This document shows positions 61,878 through 64,000 of a stretch of 64,000 nucleotides of DNA, piece after piece. Source of the stretch: Aerococcus sp. HMSC062A02 (GTDB lineage: Bacteria; Bacillota; Bacilli; Lactobacillales; Aerococcaceae); assembly GCF_001809535.1 (NCBI RefSeq), contig NZ_KV797935.1:20087-84086 (forward strand), read 5' to 3'. How positions within the stretch are numbered: position 1 is the first letter of the stretch; each line of letters opens with the position of its first letter. The position numbers and the translations under genes are program-made. The notes below the pieces were generated by a model. The model had not been told where the DNA came from and ran no database searches. It worked only from the letters and a program-made list of their open reading frames with translations.

Positions 61878-62417
61878 ATGGATTTGAATGAGCGCTTGAA
61901 GCCAGTGGCGGAACGTTTTGAGGCCCATCCTGACCGCCATCCGGATTGGACTTGGGAGGACGTGCTGGCTTGTTTAGCAGGCAGGGAAGACCTTGTAGAG
62001 AGCCTGCTTGCCATGGAAGAGACAGGCGGCGAACCGGATTTGATCGCCTGCGAACCCTTTAGGCGGGCCTTTTTTGCGGATATGAGTCCAGAGACTCCGG
62101 CAGGGCGGCGGAGTCTCTGCTATGACCGGGAGGCACGCTTGGGGCGGAAGAAGTTTCCACCTGAGACGAGCGTCGAAGAGATGTGCCAGGCCATGGGAAC
62201 ACGATTGATGTCAATCGATATGTATTTGACCTTGCAATTGTTAGAGAATCTTGATTTAAAGACCTCTTCTTGGCTGAAGACACCAGCTGCAGTGCGTGAA
62301 TTAGGAGGCGCTGTCTTTGGCGATTATCGCTATGGCCAGGCCTTTATCTACCACAATGGAGCTGATGCTTACTATAAGTCGAGGGGCTTTCGGAGTTTTA
62401 TTTATTTGCCTGATTGA
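61878..62417 (+). CDS. DUF4256-family protein
   Basis: ATG 61878 after AGAAGGGAG gives 179 residues; an in-frame ATG upstream at 61824 lacks a ribosome binding site. MEETGGEPDLIA, GRRSLCYDREA, TSSWLKTPAAVRELGGAVFGD and FIYHNGADAYYKSRGFR are the DUF4256 signature blocks. The function of the family is not known. It precedes the cyclase gene by 21 nt, so they may be one operon. Confidence 0.88.
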   Translation: MDLNERLKPVAERFEAHPDRHPDWTWEDVLACLAGREDLVESLLAMEETGGEPDLIACEPFRRAFFADMSPETPAGRRSLCYDREARLGRKKFPPETSVEEMCQAMGTRLMSIDMYLTLQLLENLDLKTSSWLKTPAAVRELGGAVFGDYRYGQAFIYHNGADAYYKSRGFRSFIYLPD

Positions 62418-62438
62418 GATAATTTGGAGGATGATTAA

Positions 62439-63182
62439 ATGACAACACATGAACTACTTGCTGGCTTGAAAGCGAAAAAATGGGTCAATCTGACCCATGA
62501 AGTGACTAAGGATATGGCCATCTACCAGGCCTTCAACCCCCTGCAAGAGCGGGTGCTGACGACCTTGGAGGAGACGGGGTCGGACAACCGGGAATACACC
62601 CTGGGAACTTCCCATGGGACTCATATTGACGCGCCGGCCCACTTCATGGCGGGCGGCCGGATCATGGCAGATATTCCCCAGAAGGAACGCTACCTGCCCC
62701 TCTATGTTTTGCATCTGGAAGACAAGGTGGCAGCAAACGCTGGTTATGCCGTGACGGTGGAAGATATTAAGGCCTTCGAAGCCCGCTATGGCGACATTCC
62801 AGCAGGCGCTTTTGTCGCCTTCTCGTCCGGCTGGTACAAGCGGATCCACTCCCAGGAGGCCTTCACCAATACCAATGAAGATGGGGTGGAAGTGACGCCG
62901 GGCTGGTCGGTGGCTGCCTTGGAATACCTGAGCCGCGACCGGGAGATTACCGCCATTGGCCACGAGACACTGAATACCGATGCAGGCCCTGAAGCCGCTG
63001 CAGCCGGTGACCTGGTTGCCCAGCGCTTTTGGCTCAACGAAAACAAGTTCCAGGTCGAAGTCATGGCTAATTTAGACCAGGTCCCTGCTGTTGGCAGTGC
63101 GATTATGATCAACGCACCCCATATCAAAGATGCCGTTGCCTTCCCAGCTGAAGTGATTGCGGTCCTGGATGAGGAAGCCTAG
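62439..63182 (+). CDS. Cyclase-family metal hydrolase (kynurenine formamidase-like)
   Basis: 247 residues. TSHGTHIDAPAHF is the HxGTHxDxPxH metal-binding motif; FVAFSSGWYKR and INAPHIKDAVAFPAEVIAVL close the fold. The family includes arylformamidases and other cyclic-amide hydrolases. Without other tryptophan-degradation genes the true substrate is unclear. GGAGG lies 8 nt before the ATG. Confidence 0.9.
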   Translation: MTTHELLAGLKAKKWVNLTHEVTKDMAIYQAFNPLQERVLTTLEETGSDNREYTLGTSHGTHIDAPAHFMAGGRIMADIPQKERYLPLYVLHLEDKVAANAGYAVTVEDIKAFEARYGDIPAGAFVAFSSGWYKRIHSQEAFTNTNEDGVEVTPGWSVAALEYLSRDREITAIGHETLNTDAGPEAAAAGDLVAQRFWLNENKFQVEVMANLDQVPAVGSAIMINAPHIKDAVAFPAEVIAVLDEEA

Positions 63183-63219
63183 TTTGGGAACAGTGAGGGA
63201 CGCTTAATAGAAGCTATGG

Positions 63220-63253
63220 AAAAACCAGCAGAATGTGGGCTCTGCTGGTTTTT
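63220..63253 (+). terminator. Terminator of the DUF4256-cyclase unit
   Basis: AAAAACCAGCAGA (63220-63232) pairs with TCTGCTGGTTTTT (63241-63253). Confidence 0.92.
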
Positions 63254-63297
63254 CGTTCTTCTGGTGGTTGCTTGTCAAATTTTCAAATGATGTCCTG

Positions 63298-63433
63298 CTT
63301 TGCGAGTAGCTGGTGGGGAACTTTCAAATGGTTCCATGGTTTGCAAGTAGAGTCGTGCCAACTCGCAAACGGGGCGCTGCTTAGCAAGTAGGATCGCACT
63401 AACTCGCAAACGGGGCCGCCATTAGCAAGTAGC
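63298..63433 (+). repeat. Tandem repeat array 1, ~41-nt units
   Basis: TTAGCAAGTAG (first copy TTGCAAGTAG) lies at 63341, 63381 and 63423, and AACTCGCAAACGGGGC at 63360 and 63401. The unit is 41-42 nt. Within a unit TTGCAAGT can pair with ACTCGCAA (one mismatch). A worn copy begins at 63298. Confidence 0.7.
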
Positions 63434-63469
63434 CTCTGCTAGGCAAGCTGTCCTCTCTTCCCATAATGA

Positions 63470-63502
63470 AAACAAGCTAGCAAGGTCCTTGCTAGCTTGT
63501 TT
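63470..63502. repeat. Perfect palindrome, terminator-like
   Basis: AAACAAGCTAGCAAGG and CCTTGCTAGCTTGTTT are perfect inverted copies with one base between. It separates the two tandem arrays. No gene of the window ends here. Confidence 0.8.
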
Positions 63503-63544
63503 AACCGATTATTTTATTGAAAAAAATTGCCAATACACAATTGG

Positions 63545-63735
63545 GATCGTTGTTTGTGTGTTGGCGCTTGCGAACACTCATTTGAAGGTCTTAATTGTGT
63601 GGTGAATCTTGCCAGTACACACTAAAAAGGTCCAATTGTGGATTGAAAGCAGTCAAGCCACTATGGAAGGTCTTAATTGTGTGTTAGATCTAACGAACCC
63701 ACACTTCAGGTTTTTGTTTGTGGGTTGGTCTCGGT
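63545..63735 (+). repeat. Tandem repeat array 2, ~41-nt units
   Basis: Five units repeat AATTGTGTG or a variant at ~40-41-nt steps (about 63553, 63595, 63635, 63675, 63716), most ending with a CACACT-like and AAGG block. Each unit can form a small GTGTG/CACAC hairpin. The sequence differs from array 1 but the period is the same. Confidence 0.68.
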
Positions 63736-63834
63736 TTTTATAAATAGTATTTTTTACTCACGATAGGCAATCGTCCAAGCCTTGCTTGCCCTTATTCCAA
63801 CTTTCTCCAAGCTACTAAAGCTAAGCGCTCTTTC

Positions 63835-63979
63835 TTACACCCTCCCTAGTCGGGTTCGGTCGCGCAGCTTCCTTGTCACTTCACAAGTCTCCGCCGCAGT
63901 CTGTTAGACTGCTCTGGTGACTTGCTCCAGTGAAAGGAAGCTAACCGCGCGCCTTCACACCCTTTATAGTTGGGTTCGA
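63835..63979 (+). repeat. Structured stem-loop repeat, unit A copy 2
   Basis: A linker with CCTAGTCGGGTTCG is followed by nested helices CGCGC/GCGCG, AGCTTCCTT/AAGGAAGCT, TCACT/AGTGA, CAAGTC/GACTTG and CAGTCT/AGACTG. A second linker follows, TTCACACCCTTTATAGTTGG. Internal loops TCA/CTCC and TCCGCCG/CTCTGGT are identical to copy 1. The window ends within a further unit starting GGCTTGGAGTGATT. Confidence 0.78.
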
Positions 63980-64000
63980 CTTGGCAGGCTTGGAGTGATT

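Noticed and set aside
63298..63735. A second CRISPR array
   Set aside because: The units are only ~41 nt with no constant repeat and unique spacer pattern, and there are no cas genes nearby.

Overview
The window reads as chromosome from a low- to medium-GC Gram-positive of the Lactobacillales, most likely an Aerococcaceae (Aerococcus-like) species. This genus guess is inference. The support is an LPXTG surface protein with a YSIRK-like signal and sortase signal, lipoproteins with LAAC lipoboxes, a TPP riboswitch over an ECF-type thiT, a T-box over brnQ, AGGAGG ribosome binding sites, BceRSAB and LanFEG-type antimicrobial-peptide modules, and a type I-E CRISPR-Cas system of the lactic acid bacterial kind (Cas2 fused to a DnaQ-like exonuclease).

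Layout. 1-3.5 kb: tail of cas6e, cas1e, cas2-DEDDh, a short CRISPR array (28-nt repeats, 33-nt spacers), then a RelB/YafQ toxin-antitoxin pair lying between degenerate CRISPR repeats, and a frameshifted HicB-like gene. 3.6-9.9 kb: hypothetical protein, TPP riboswitch-thiT, a threonine/serine exporter pair with an AEC permease, aldo/keto reductase, luxS, alpha/beta hydrolase. 10-19 kb: an accessory, decaying stretch. It holds an inverted-repeat element, a nitroreductase pseudogene, rlmD with a duplicated 3' end downstream, a frameshifted RhuM gene, a solitary MazF-like toxin, a multiply interrupted pseudogene, a LysR gene that apparently starts at ATT opposite a frameshifted SDR gene, and an XRE-membrane pair. 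19.5-21.9 kb: DUF554 protein, lipoprotein, small protein.

22-32 kb: a cell-surface polysaccharide locus (glycosyltransferases, ugd, Wzy-like ligase/polymerase, Wzz-like protein, GT-C enzyme, Wzx-like flippase) with a tRNA-Arg inside it. 32-39 kb: brnQ under a T-box, carbonic anhydrase, and a complete BceRSAB peptide-sensing and detoxification module. 39.4-48.7 kb: a second GT-C membrane protein, a second copy of the inverted-repeat element, a two-component system facing a LanFEG-like ABC transporter, cupin, GNAT and lipoprotein genes. 48.9-51 kb: tRNA-Pro, structured repeats, trhO. 51.3-60 kb: one 2,903-residue LPXTG adhesin with about 23 G5 repeats. 60.4-63.2 kb: a DAACS symporter, DUF4256 protein and cyclase-family hydrolase. 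63.2-64 kb: gene-free sequence packed with hairpin repeats.

The signal I find most striking is a family of intergenic stem-loops at 49.15-49.37 kb and 63.83-64.0 kb. Its helices differ in sequence between copies but keep their pairing, while internal-loop sequences stay fixed. This covariation pattern is expected of a folded RNA or single-stranded DNA. The second is the position of toxin-antitoxin genes among CRISPR repeat relics whose hairpins are preserved. All family calls rest on reading motifs by eye; no database search was possible.
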